64,000 nt of DNA from Nipponacmea schrenckii (GCA_030562195.1 JAUJPP010000005.1:30863106-30927105); one strand, 5' to 3'; positions 13,606 through 26,464 are shown, counted from the first letter of the stretch. The notes: generated by a model from the sequence alone, not told the origin. Program-made: numbers and translations.

Positions 13606-16600
13606 CCTGTCTCATTCGAAACATATTAGCTAATCGCAGTTGTTCTGTTAGTTTTGTTTCGCGTTCATCAGTTTCCTGATCTAATGGTATTTCTAAGGCT
13701 GAAATAGCAACATAAACTGAAAATATATTTTTTTATACTAGGTTTTTTAAAAGAATGATAGATCTGTTTATGCAAAATATGCTGAAGATGCTTGGATAAC
13801 TTAATAAAATAACCTTTCATTTCTGTTTCTCATAAAAAAAATTATGCCACTATGTTTATTGGAAACTTGAAGCAAAGTTTCAGAACATAGTGGACTTGTG
13901 AGTTAATGTCCTTTGAAATTTTTTCTGCTATTAAGTTAATACTTTTTTGTTTCATTGTACTTATTTTCCAATAGACTAGAATTATTAACATTACCTCTAT
14001 CATAAAGTTGCTGTATTGTAAACAACATTTGTGCTTTTAATTCATTCCTTGTAATTTCTGAACCCACAATAAGGTCTATGTTAGCCAATTTTCCTGGAGT
14101 TTCTGGTGGAGAAAAATAAATCTCTGTTGGTGCCATTGAATATTCTGATTCAATATCAGACAGCTGAAATATATCATAGTAAGTGTAAATATTATAATTT
14201 ATTGTAAATATTCTAATAACTCTAGTATACAGCTATGTATTTTTTTTATATAATGCAATTTTCCAAAAATTTGTAAGCTTTAATGTTTCTCATTGATAAA
14301 TATTGGCTAAATAAAGCAGCATAGTTCTTAAGTATCATAAAATCAGATGTTTCTATCTTTACAGCATGAAGGAATTTTTCTTCATCAGGTTGAATAACAC
14401 CTACCTCTAACTCTTCTTCTGAAGATGATTCCCAAAGTGGCTTTCCTTCCAGAAAATCTTTAGAAAATTCTATTTCATATGGAATCTTAAAAGAAGAACA
14501 CAATTTTCCAATTTTTGATAAATAGTGAATTCTTTGTATTGTATTTTTTCAAACTGATGATGTTAAAACAAAAAACTTACAAGATATTGGTTAAGATCTA
14601 TAGGATCAGGATCAGATCCAATTCCTTCAAATTTGACAGCAGGGTCTTCATATATTATAGATTCTACAGGAATAGAAACATGATAATTGAGTACATTCTG
14701 GTATACAATACATAATCATACATATAATAATTAACAGAGGTATAAATGTAGAAATGTTCAGCACAGAAAATATCTTATGAATATACCTTGATCATAGTCA
14801 TCTTCTTCACCATCAAAATTTATATGAGGACAAACTGAAAATATCATTAAATCATTCAACAAGATGTAATTAATAAGTTCATATATGAAAACAAGCATTG
14901 TTTTATATCACAAACTTATTTCTACAACTTATCAATATAGCTATTTTCCATTCTTCAGTATTTATTTATCAATGATGAAATACTAGTTGTAAAGTGTTAC
15001 AGATTAAACATAGGGAAATACTAGTAGAATGCCATATGAATACCAGGAACTTAACCTCATCAAGGCAACATTAACCCACTCATGTTTTGAAGGTTAAAAA
15101 GATTTTTTAAATAAGGTAGGGGGAAATATAAAAAAAATTTTTTATAATTTTTCCATGTATGGTTTCAACATAAATTTGTTTTACTGCATCTTGGTAATGA
15201 ACTGTATTCAAAGTACTCATAATTGAAACTTAAAAAGTAGTATGTTAAGGACATAATTATTTTTTTTTATTCATGATTTATTTCTACTTATTTTTGTATA
15301 TTATTTACTATTTTTGCCTACTTTATATTTTTGTATACTATTTATGCCTACTATTTTCTATTTTTGTATACTATTTTCTAATTTTGTTTGATTGTCTAAG
15401 ATTTAACTAAAAATATTGTTTTATTTTATATTGCAGCTGAATGTACACTTTTGTTTAATATTTTTGAGTTAATTCTTATAAGTTACTGACCAAATACTCA
15501 CCATGTTTATGATCAATATAAAAAATATGATTTCTGAAGCCAACAACTAGATCAGCTTTGTTGTTTAGAAATAAAGCTGAACTTAAAGTATCATCTAACA
15601 TTATTTCAGTTAATAGATATCTTTCTTCATCCCAGATTTTAATAGCACCTTCAATACTGAAAAAAAACATTGTGTATAAGGTTAACACAAAGACGGATTA
15701 AATAACCCTTCCCAAATCCTATTAGGAAATGTAAATACATGTATGCTGGTTTCAATAAAGATAGCTTGCCAGGCAAGATAATATACGCCCACTGGCGGCA
15801 TTGAATTTGAATAATAAAGTTAGGAAATAACTCAAAAACAACATCTCAAACCAAGTTTCATCAAAATCCTTTGAAAATTACAGCTACTATTGCAACCACA
15901 ATATAATTTTGACATGATTTTACCAAGCCAAGGCCAATAACTCAAAATCTGTTCATGGAAATATAGTAAAATTAAATCTTTACTGCCGTCTTATCGCTCA
16001 CACCAAGTTTCATCCAAATCCAATGAAGAGAAATCCAAGACAAGAAAAATTCTGATGACCAGTGTTTTTGATAGTCTGCCTAATGTTGACCCCTGAACAA
16101 TTTGTAAGTAAGAGGTTTCCTGCCTACACCTAACTGACGAGTGGGACTAAATTCAAAACATATCCCCAGGATATAAAGTGGACTTGTTAACATACTATAC
16201 CTACCTACAAGAAAGGAGTAATTTCATACTAGAGGATGAATCTAAACAAATAATAGATTCTAAATGTTCTGGTCTTTTATAGATATCTACTACTTCTTCA
16301 TAATCTGGCACAGCTGAAATTTTAATGATAATTTGGTTTATATTAGTCTAAATATTCCAATTTTTTATTGTGAAGTACTAGCAAATACGTATAACAAACA
16401 CAACTGTACCATGAAAAATTAAACAATCAGAAATATCAAGAATATTATTTAAATTTTCATTTGACATTAAAGTTAAATTTGCTGTTTTCTATTAATTCTA
16501 AGTGACTATAAAAGTTTACAATGACAAAACAGGTAGGCCTACACTACAATTAGGAAAGGGATTTTATCCAAAAAAAAGAATTTGAAGGAATGCAGAGATA

Positions 16601-19600
16601 TTTTTATAAAATTACAAGCTAGAAGGAGAAATAAATCAAATACACACATCTTAGTTTATAATAACCATTATCAGCTGGTATAATAGGTTGTAATCTATAG
16701 GTATTTAAACAACCATTTTCATGTCCAGTTATAAATAAATCATTCTGAAATAGAGGATTAGACTTATTTTCCTTTCAATTTGACTTCAAAATATCTAGTT
16801 ATATAATTTGAGCAGCTAGTGCAGCTATCTGTACCACTTTATAAGATAGCTTGCCAGGCAAGGTAACATACGCCCACTTCAGCAAACAGAATATTCCATG
16901 TTTTTTCATTTAATCCAGGGCAATAACTCATAAACCGACATCTGGAATCGCACCATTTTTGAACTTGTCCGAGATGTTATTAAGATGAATACACATACCA
17001 AGTTTCATTCAAATTGGATAAAAACTACAGCTTCTATTGCGTACACAAGTAAATTTTAACGTTTTTCCATTTAATCAAGGGCCATAACTCATAAACCGAC
17101 ATATGGAATCGTGCCATTTTCGAACTTGTCTGAGATATTATCAAGATGAATACACATACCAAGTTTCATTCAAATCAGATAAAAACTACAGCTTCTATTG
17201 CGTAAACAAGTAAATTTTAACATTTTTTCATTTAATCAAGGGCCCAAACTCATAAACCAACATCTTGAATCATGCCATTTTCGAACTTGTCCGAGATATT
17301 ATCAAGATGAATACACATACCAAGTTTCATTCAAATCAGATGAAAACTACAGCTTCTATTGCGTACACAAGTAAATTTTAACGTTTTTCCATTTAATCAA
17401 GGGCCCAAACTCATAAACCGACATCTGGAATCGTGCCATTTTCGAACTTGTCCGAGATATTATCAAGATGAATACACATACGAAGTTTCATGCAAATCGA
17501 ATAAAAACTCTGGCCTGTATCGCATACACAAGTAATTGTTGACGGACGGATGGGCGGACGGACGGACGGACGGACGGACGGAGGACAGACGACGGACGGG
17601 CGGGGGTGATGGCAATATACGTCCACATTTTCATGTGGGTGTATAAAAATGAATTTTAAGGATCAGTTTTAACATTCAACCAAAAAGTGAATTTTATTTA
17701 TATAGAAATTAAAATATAGAAAAAACTCAAGCAGTCAACTTACCATTCTAGTATAATCTACTAAGTCTAAAGAACAGTAGACTTCATATTGTAAATATAG
17801 ATTAGGTAGAGACCAGATAAATATCTGTGTTAAATACTTTAATTTACTCATAGTTATCAATGTATTATGAACAACATCATGAGACATCTGAACAATCTAC
17901 AACACAGAACATGAATAAATAATTGTGTCATTCCATAAAAAGATTAAAATGTGCCAAAAAGTCAATGATAAGATGATATCTAGAAGAAGTCAAATATAAT
18001 ATAATATTGGCAGGCTGTAATAGAGATTAGCAAAATATACAGTACATATATCCCCCAATAACAGTTATCCTGTGTTTCTATTTTTACTTTCTTTTTCAGA
18101 TTGTATTTATTGTGGGACTGGGACAGTTTGTTTCCAGTTTTACACACCTCACTGTGTTCAGACTACAGTTGTTGCAGCAAGTATTCAACTTCTTCAGAAC
18201 TTCTTTAGTGACAATGTTTCTAATGAATATCAATTTGAACATTTTTGCAAACCAGAAGTTGTGCAAAAAGAAGCAATTTTGAGTCGATTTTCTTAGGGTT
18301 TTCATTTTTTATATAGCAGTTAAACAAATTCTAAATTTTGTAGCATCGTTACGGGTTTCTGTTTGATTGATCTCAAATTTCGTTGGAATGACGACAGCCC
18401 CCCAAAAAAGTAACAAATTGCAACAAAATAACTTGCTATCAGCTGATATATTTTCAATTTTAATATTTTTCTTTTTTTAATTTGTGTATGTATATCTTGC
18501 AATCTATTAGATGTATTAACTTTAAATTTCGAAATATGTAGGCTTTGTAATTATAAAATTTTATTGCTGAAAAAGAGTAGGGTTGAATTGGGTGTCTATA
18601 AAACCAAGACCCAACTATAAAACGAAGACCCATGGGACTATAAAACGAAGACCCAACTATAAAACGAAGACCCATAGGACTATAAAACAAAGACCCAACT
18701 ATAAAACGAAGACCCATAGGACTATAAAACAAAGACCCAACTATAAAACGAAGACCCATAGGACTATAAAATGAAGACCCAACTATAAAACGAAGACCCA
18801 TAGGACTATAAAGCGAAGACCCAACTATAAAACAAAGACCCATAGGACTATAAAATGAAGACCCAACTATAAAACGAAGATCCATAGGACTATAAAACGA
18901 AGACCCAACTATAAAACGAAGACCCATAGGACTAAAAAACAAAGACCCAACTAGAAAACGAAGACCCATAGAACTATAAACCGAAGACCCAACTTGAAAA
19001 TTATGGTATTCTTTTAGGTAGATAATAACGCATGGTTTGTAGGCTGACATATAACTGGCTATTTCAGAATGTAGTCCGAATGTCTGAACTGTAAATGTAT
19101 GATAGTATCATTACACCAACTAGAAAAGTAGGACTTGAAAATATGGCCCCACTATACAAGGGGATTCATTAAAGATTTCCCCTGACCTATTTACGATTAT
19201 TATAATTATATTTAACTGAAATTGCACCTGAGTATTGTTAAATTAGTGTAAAAAAAAATAATCCAGGATCATTTTCACATGCATAAGATATCTGCACGAG
19301 TTGATTGTTCAAAGGCTCTTTTAGAGATCACGATCACATGTTTTACATGAGCAATGTTTACTACCTACTATTTTATAGTCCTATGGGTCTTTGTTTTATA
19401 GTTGGGTCTTCGCTTTATAGTCCTATGGGTCTTCGTTTTATAGTTGGGTCTTCATTTTATAGTCCTATGGGTCTTCGTTTTATAGTTGGGTCTTTGTTTT
19501 ATAGTCCTATGGGTCTTCGTTTTATAGTTGGGTCTTTGTTTTATAGTCCTATGGGTCTTTGTTTTATAGTCCTATGGGTCTTCGTTTTATAGTTGGGTCT

Positions 19601-20653
19601 TCGTTTTATAGTTGGGTCTTCGTTTTATAGTTGGGTCTTCGTTTTATAGTCCTATGGATCTTCGTTTTATAGTTGGGTCTTCCTTTTATAGTATTGTGGG
19701 TCTTTGTTTTCTAGTTGGGTCTTCATTTTATAGTCCTATGGGTCACCGTTTTATAGTTGGTTCTTCGTTTTATAGTCCTATGGGTCTTCGTTTTATAGTT
19801 GGGTCTTCGTTTTATAGTCCTATGGGTCTTCGTTTTATAGTTGGGTCTTCGTTTTATAGTTGGGTCTTCGTTTTATAGTTGGGTCTTCGTTTTATAGTTG
19901 GGTCTTCGTTTTATAGTCCTATTGGTCTTCGTTTTATAGTTGAGTCTTCGTTTTATAGACACCCGTTTGAATTCTAATTCACGTATTTTTGAAGGTCGGC
20001 TTATAACTTTTACTGAAACAGTTTGTTCAAACAGGACTTTGCAAACCCATACATCCTTTAATTGGCCCATTAAAACATGAGTTATAAAAAATGAAAGGTT
20101 TTAAAAAAATTAAATTTTCCAATTGGTGACCTTGACATTGCTGACCCCTGTAGAGCCAAAGATCAACGACCTGAGATACCCAGCAATAATTTAATTTTTT
20201 TAATTTTGACCTCTTCTTCTAATAACAACCTAATGAATTTTCAAACTTTATAGTTTATTACTTGTGGCATTAACATTTGATCACATTCCCCTTTAAAAGG
20301 TCAAAAATCATTGACTTAGTCTATCTGCTGATACTTTCATTTGTGAAGTCTGAATTCTTATCCCAGTTTAAGAACCTTCAAAAGACACAATATGTTGTAA
20401 CATAAGACTGCTCTGGCATGTGACCTTTTTATCTAAGAAAGTTGATTTTTTCAGTCTTTTACAATTTGCCAAAAAAACAAGGTCTCACTCCGTGGCACGA
20501 GAGGTTCTAGTTCTTGTTTCTTTCATAATTTTATGAAACACAGGTGTTTGTGAATAAATGTGTGAAATAAAAACTTACAGAATCTTTTGAAGCTTTGAAC
20601 TCCATGTATTTTTGGCCTTTGACCACAGGATCCATAAAAAATATTCTCCCATC
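13606..20653 (-). CDS. WD40-repeat protein (WDR87/WDR97-like), exons 14-23
   Basis: Middle part of the same minus-strand gene, continuing in phase from exon 13. Exons: 20579-20653, 17744-17887, 16648-16744, 16205-16313, 15502-15656, 14787-14834, 14581-14663, 14405-14485, 13995-14163, 13606-13698. Exons 14-18 carry the second set of WD40-like blades (DGRIFFMDPVVKGQKYMEF, NDLFITGHENGCLNTYRL, GAIKIWDEERYLL followed by NNKADLVVGFRNHIFYIDH). Exons 19-23 leave the propeller: an acidic linker rich in Asp, Glu and Pro, then a charged stretch (ETDERETKLTEQLRLANMF) with heptad-like spacing that could start a coiled coil. Exon 16 uses a weaker GTGTGT donor. The introns are swollen by transposons: the exon 13-14 intron is 5.8 kb and holds a Penelope-like element inside a pearl-like element, the 14-15 intron a foldback, the 15-16 and 17-18 introns pearl-like copies. 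The exons stay open and in phase despite this, so the gene looks functional. Confidence 0.8.
15759..16040 (+). mobile_element. Pearl-like element, truncated
   Basis: Head motif AAGATAGCTTGCCAGGCAAG, ATACGCCCACTGG and one to two core repeats, then loss of similarity near 16040 without the (ACGG)n tract or terminal hairpin. In intron 17 of the WD40 gene. Confidence 0.6.
16843..17650 (+). mobile_element. Pearl-like element, complete
   Basis: Head AAGATAGCTTGCCAGGCAAG and ATACGCCCAC, four copies of a core with AACTCATAAACCGACATCT and TTCGAACTTGTCCGAGATAT, then (ACGG)n at about 17540-17600 and a tail hairpin ending GTGGGTGTATAAAAATG. The core subfamily differs from the 6268 copy. Located in intron 15 of the WD40 gene. 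Confidence 0.7.
18590..19964. mobile_element. Foldback element of inverted 42-bp arrays
   Basis: Starts GGGTGTCTATAAAA and ends TTTTATAGACACCC. The left arm (to about 18990) is a tandem array built from ACTATAAAACGAAGACCCA and its CATAGG variant, period about 42 bp. The right arm (about 19370-19964) is the inverse complement of that array, and the 375-bp spacer is unique. Flanks GGTTGAATT (18581-18589) and GTTTGAATT (19965-19973) match at 8 of 9 positions, which suggests a 9-bp target duplication as made by MULE-type elements. There is no transposase. In the large intron 14 of the WD40 gene. Confidence 0.7.
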
Positions 20654-21763
20654 CTGAAATTATTTGTGGTAATAATGACTGTACCAAACAGTATATTGCT
20701 AATTTCTGTAGTGATACTTTAGAGCATATATATATATCAATTGGTGATAAGTTATGTCTACTCTGCACATTCATTATCAGTTCTTACATAAATAATTAAT
20801 TTGAATACTAATAGTAACATCACTGTGAGTAGTAATACTGATATCCATATCAATTACTAACAGTAATATCAAACCAATTTCTGTACCCATATACAAATAT
20901 TAGTAATACCAATGGCAATATCACTACCAATTTTGATAGCAATAGTAATAGTAATATCAATACCACTAATCAGGGCCGGGCTAGAAGGTGCGAACCAAAG
21001 TAGAAAATTTAAGAGGAATGAAATCAATGAAGTGTATAATAACATATGAGAATGCAAAGATAGCTTGCCAGGCAAGGTAACATACGCCCACTGGCAGCAT
21101 TGAATTTGAATAATAAATAGAGCAATAACTAAAAAAACATTAACTGAATATTGAAGTCAAGGGCAAAAAACTAAAAAACCATTCATTAAAAAAAATCATA
21201 TTCAAACTTGTCTTTTCAATTCAATTGCTTACACCAAGTTCCATCAAAATCCTTTGAAAATTGAAGCTTCTTATTGCAACACAATAGAATTTTGACACAA
21301 TTTTACTAAGTCAAGGGCAATAACTCAAAACCGTTCATTGAAAAATTGCCAAATTCAAACTTGACTGAGGTCAAATCAATTCCAAGCTCACACCAAGTTT
21401 CATCAAAATCCTTTGAAAATTGTAGTTTTTATTTATATATATTTAATTATAACAAGATTTTACTAAGTCAAGGGCAATTAATCAAAAACTGTTCATCAAA
21501 AAAATCGTCTAATTCGAACTTGAACGATGTCATATCAATTCCAATGCTCACACCAAGTTACATTACTAAACGCCTGAAGAAGGATACTATATCCGAAATC
21601 CGGATCGCGTCATATTGAGGACTTTTATACATTCTTAGTTTTTTGTTTTGTAAGTTATTTTGTGACATTTATTTTCCCGTTTTTATTTTTTGTTTTATTA
21701 TTTTTCTATTTTAAGTATAAATATATATTTTTGAAAAAGATTTCCCTTTAATTTGGTTGACAA

Positions 21764-23344
21764 TTGATATTTACTATGGACTATGGATACGACTGGCGCT
21801 TCCCCCGACAACACTTTAGAAGACCCCAATTTCCCCCGCATAAACAGCAACAATACCACAGGAATCAGTATAATATGCAACCGAATCGGTACAACAGGCA
21901 GTATGATAGGCAAACGTATCAGTATGATAGGCACCAGTCCTATAGCAATAGACAACAACATGATAGGCAACAGTACCGTGATAATAGACAGCAGTATAAT
22001 AGACAACAATATCAGACACAGCAGCAACCCCATTACAGACAGCAGCAGGATACGAACCCCATTGTGAAGGCATTGTTTCAGATTCTACAGTGCCTACATC
22101 ATGTTTCTGTCATTTCACAGCAAGCAAACAATGGTTCGCCTACTCGTGGCTTTCTTTTTAAAATCAATGACTTAAATCGGTTTGTAAAACCAGCTTTGAG
22201 GAATACGTCAATTATTTCGGCCATTCAAAATGTAAACAAATCCTGGGCTAAAGACGTGGCATTGGCACTGAAATCTCATTATGAGAATATGCTTGCAGAA
22301 AAAATTAACTTTGTGAAGTCTCGCAAACTTTCTGATCAAAATTTAAGACAGCTCTCGTCGGAAGCTATTAACTGGGCAAAAAAATCTTACCATCGGTTGC
22401 ACCGCGATACTTTAGAAAAATATACCCGCACAATAAATTCTCTCGCGTGTCAGAACCAGATTTCGGAAATTGACATGATTGTGGACGCTGTGGAATCTAC
22501 TTCATCTACAAGCAAGCCGCCACCAATTGCCAATCGATTTGATCCACTAACGCATTCTTCCAAGAAACGCCAACACTCTCCACCTGCCACTGACCATCTC
22601 GAAACTGAAATACTGCCAACCCCTAAAAGACATAATGCCAAAATCAATTCTTCATCACCTCTTTCCAATACCGCCTTACCATTACCCCAGTCACCAAATA
22701 CTCCGACCAATAACCACCGCCGAACACCTATGTCCAATCCTGAGACACCCATACAGACAATAGGCACTAGATGACGTCTTAGCTTAGGACATCAACCAGC
22801 CAATAAACCACACCGTAACGACCATGATAACAGAAAATCTGACTGGAGTCTCCCGGAAATACTTAAACCTATCCTGATCATCGGTTCATCCAATATCTCT
22901 CGTGTACCAGAAATAGACCTCAACACTCAAGCTGAATCCTACCCCGGAGCCCGTATCAGACACATCTTCAATATCCTTTGTAAAACAGACCCTACAGACA
23001 TACCAAAAAAAGTCATATTTCATGTAGGTATCAACAATAGACAGGAGCCAGGTGAGATTATCTACAAACAGATCTTGGAACTTCTAAACCTAGCCCATTC
23101 GAAATTCCCCGCAGCTTCAATTTATGCCACACAGATACCATTTTCTACAAGTCTTCAAAGAGTTGAACCTCATGCTACAGAGAATCTTCGCCGCTATAAT
23201 GATATCATTTACCATAAGCCATCTCCTGTCGCCACTACTATTCCGAGATTCAATGGAATGGTCGAGGTAACGTCCGATCATGTCCACTGGACAGCCTCCA
23301 CTGCTACAAGTATCTACGTTAAAGGGGTCTCTCATTTAAACTAG
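21764..23344 (+). pseudogene. Penelope-like element ORF1 with SGNH-hydrolase-like domain
   Basis: One reading frame with a single in-frame TGA at 22772-22774, about 526 codons. Residues about 15-95 are Gln/Tyr/Arg/Asn-rich with repeated RQQY-type motifs, likely disordered and RNA-binding. Residues about 100-245 form a helical region of unknown fold. A Pro/Ser-rich linker with a PTPKRHN basic patch follows. After the TGA comes an SGNH-like domain: block I IIGSSNISRVP, block II SYPGARIRHI, block III VIFHVGINNR and block V SDHVHWT, giving Ser, Gly, Asn and Asp-His at the places used by SGNH esterases. Such esterase domains are known in ORF1 of CR1-type LINEs and in some DIRS/Ngaro elements; I do not recall one as standard in Penelope-like elements. 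Confidence 0.65.
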
Positions 23345-23379
23345 ATGCGGGAGGAAGTAATCTAAAATTAGGCCGAACA

Positions 23380-24842
23380 ATATTGAAACTTAGTACGCGC
23401 ACACTTTCTCCCGTTGAAGAAAGACTTCTGGATCGCGGTTTAACTTTTATTCCCGTGTCAAAACCATTGTCTAATTCACCAATTTTATCGTCGGTTATAG
23501 AAACCAACGAGTATTCAAACTCAATTTTTTCTTTCGTGAACGTCTTGGCCGCGGTAAGCGTACCAAATTTGTTGAAAAAACTGGTTGGAATCCACCAGAT
23601 AGTGCGATAGACAATGGTATTCTTAATATTTGCGATGAAATGTATGATGAAGTCTCTCGGTTACCTTTGGTACAAGAGAAGAATAATTTAACCAACTTTG
23701 AACGTAAAAATCTCAAGATCTTAAAGAATGATGACAGCATCATAATCCGTAAAAGTTGAACCCCCTATATTTTTGAATTAGAAAAACAATTAAGCAACCA
23801 ACATCATTATCGTGAACTAGATAGACCAATTTTCATGGAAACTGCGAAAAATATCAATGATATTTTGAAAACACTAGTAACAAAGAAGATTCTTTCCGAT
23901 GCACAATTTGACTATCTTTCCGCGAAACCAAATGCACGTCAACGCCATATTTATTCAAAACCGAATGGAGCGTCGCGAATAAGATTCCGAAAGGCAGACC
24001 AATTATTTCCGATTGCGCTAGTGAGTCATACCAAGTTTCTGAATATATCGATTATTTTTTATTACCTTTGGCATGTAAACATCCATCATATCTTAAAGAT
24101 ACTACCGACTTTATTGAAAAAATCAAAAAATTAGATATTCCGCCTAATGCATTTTTTATACCTTTAGATGTTTCGAGTATGTATACCAACATTGATAACA
24201 ATGTTGGTTTAGACGCTGTCCGTAAAGCCTTTCATAGAAATCCTTCCGATGAAAGACCAGATAAAGAAATTTTAGAACTTCTTGAAATATGTTTAACGCG
24301 CAATGACTTTACTTTTAATGGAAAAACTTATCTTCAAATTTCTGGAACAGCTAAGGGCAAACGATTTGCTCCTAGCTACGCGAACATCTTTATGGCCGAG
24401 TGGGAACGCGAAATAGACCAAATTTCACCTTTTAAACCTCTTTTTTATGGTAGATTTCTCGACAACATTTTTATTATTTGGACTGAATCATTAGAAAACT
24501 TTTGGCAATATTTTCTAAACAACCACCACCCTTCAGTTAAATTAACGGCAAACATTAGCGACAATAGTATGGATTTCTTGGACACTACGGTGTTCAAGGG
24601 AAATGATTTCGAACAATCTTCTAAAGTAGATGTAAAAGTTTTCTTCAAAGCAACCGATACACACCAACTTTTGTTTAAAAGCTCGTTTCACCCGAAGCAT
24701 ACATTTTCTGCGATAATAAAATCACAAATCCTAAGGTTCCATAGGATTTGTACACAACAGACCGATTTTGATTCCGCGTGCAACCTAGTTTTTAGTAAAT
24801 TGCGAGAGAGGGGTTACTCAAAACGATTTTTACGCAAAACTT
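23380..24842 (+). pseudogene. Penelope-like reverse transcriptase, degenerate
   Basis: Homologous to the RT of copy 2 in this window but broken by several frame changes (near 23530 and 24000) and an in-frame stop near 23757. The 24068-24844 stretch is open and holds the palm. The catalytic FLDD motif is FLDN, so one metal-binding Asp is lost. There is no GIY-YIG domain. Inactive. Confidence 0.8.
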
Positions 24843-26464
24843 GACTGCCGTCTTATCAATTTCAATACTCATACCAAGTTTCATCAAAATTTATTAAAAA
24901 TTGTAGCTTCTATTGCACCCACAATAACAATTTTTATAAAATTTTACTTAGTCAAGGGCAATTAGGCCTACTCATTAACTGTTTATCCAAAAATTCGAAC
25001 TTTATCACTGCCTTATCAATTTCAATGCTCATACGAAGTTTCATCAAAATCCCTTCAAAAATGTAGCCTCTATTGCACCCACAATGAAATTTTGACGTGA
25101 TTTTACAAATTCAAGGGCAATTTCTTGCAAGCTATGCATAAAATCGTCCAATTCGAAATTGATCGCTATCTTATCAATTTCAATGCTTACACATTAAAAT
25201 CCATTAGAAATAATAGCCTCTATTGCACCCACAATAAAATTTTAACACTATTTTACTAAATCAAGGGCAATAACTCGCAAACAATTCTTCGAAAAAATAG
25301 TCATATTCACTTTTGACCGGCGTTTTATCAATTCCAATCCTCACAATAAGTTTCATCAAAATCCATTAAATATTGTTGCTTTTTTGAACTCACAATATAA
25401 TTTTGATGCCATTTTACTAAGTCAAGGGCAATAACTCAAGGGCCGTTTATCGAAAAATCGTCAAATTCAAAACTTGACCACCGCCTTATCAATTCCAATT
25501 CACCTACCATGTTTCATTCAAATCCATTGAAAATTGTAGCTTTTATTGTGTCTACAACAAATATTGAGGCAGGGGCAATAACTCAAAAACTGTTCATCGA
25601 AAAAATTGTCAAAATCAAACTTGACCGCCGTCTTATCAATTCTAATGCTCACACCAAGTTTCATTCAAATCCATTACAAATTGTAGCTTTTATTGTGTCT
25701 ACAACAATATAGAGGCAGGGGTAATAACTCTAAAACCATTTATAGAAAAATCGTAAAAATCAAACTTGAATGTAGTCTTATCTAATCCAATGCTCATACC
25801 AAGTTTCATTAAGATCCATTTAAAATTGTAGCTTCTATAGAGTCTACAACAAATGTTGACGGACCGACAGACGGACAGGGGCGACAAACTTGACCCCCAC
25901 CTTATCAATTCCAATTCACATACCATGTTTCATTCAAATCCATTGAAAATTGTAGCTTCTATTGCATCAACAATAAATTTTGACGTGATGTAACTAAGTC
26001 AAGGGCAATAACTCAAAAAAACGTTAATTGAAAAATTGGCAAATTCAAACTTAACTGCCGTCTTATCAATTCTAATGCTCACACCAAGTTTCATTCAAAT
26101 CCATTAAAATAGCATCTATTGTGTCTACAACAAATATAGAGGCAGGGGCAAAAACGTTCATCGAAAAATCGTCAAAATCGAACTTGACCGCCCTCTTATC
26201 AATTCCAATGCTCATACAAAGTTTCATTAAGATCCAAATAAAATTGTAGCTTCTATAGTGTCTACGACAAATGTTGATGGGCCGACGGACCCACAGACCG
26301 ACGACAATATACGTCCACATATTCATGTGGGCGTATAAAAATATTAAACGGAATAACTAAAACTATTAAAGATACATAAATTTTCCATTATTTTCATACG
26401 ATTCAAATTTGAATGTATAATTACGAAACTTAAATATATATTATGAATTATATATTTTTCTTAC

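Larger units (their letters stand above)
21568..24842 (+). mobile_element. Penelope-like retroelement, copy 1, 3'-truncated
   Basis: Order: 5' leader with a hammerhead-like core (about 21571-21615), ORF1 (21764-23344), degenerate RT ORF2 (23380-24842). The RT palm motifs (SSMYTNID, GTAKGKRFAPSYANIFMAE, YGRFLDNIFIIW) are those of Penelope-like elements. The GIY-YIG endonuclease found in copy 2 is absent: sequence similarity stops at SKRFLR and passes straight into pearl-like core. Loss of the 3' end rather than the 5' end is unusual for a retroelement and points to later deletion or a partial insertion. Confidence 0.75.
21057..26342 (+). mobile_element. Pearl-like element interrupted by a Penelope-like element
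   Basis: The head AGATAGCTTGCCAGGCAAGG at 21057 and core repeats run to about 21567; the Penelope-like sequence fills 21568-24842; core repeats then resume and end with the hairpin GTGGGCGTATAAAAAT at 26342. The (ACGG)n tract is degenerate. Both junctions fall inside a core repeat, next to the phrase GCTCACACCAAGTT on the left and ACTTGACTGCCGTC on the right. In intron 13 of the WD40 gene. Confidence 0.65.

Noticed and set aside
18460..19878. Long frames with repeated MGLRFIVGSSFYS on the minus and plus strands
   Set aside because: They are translations of the 42-bp tandem array, whose length is a multiple of three. Both strands of both arms are open for the same reason.
21783..22073. Other-frame ORFs over the Gln-rich part of ORF1
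   Set aside because: Low-complexity CAG/TAT-type coding opens several frames; only the frame that continues into the SGNH-like blocks makes sense.
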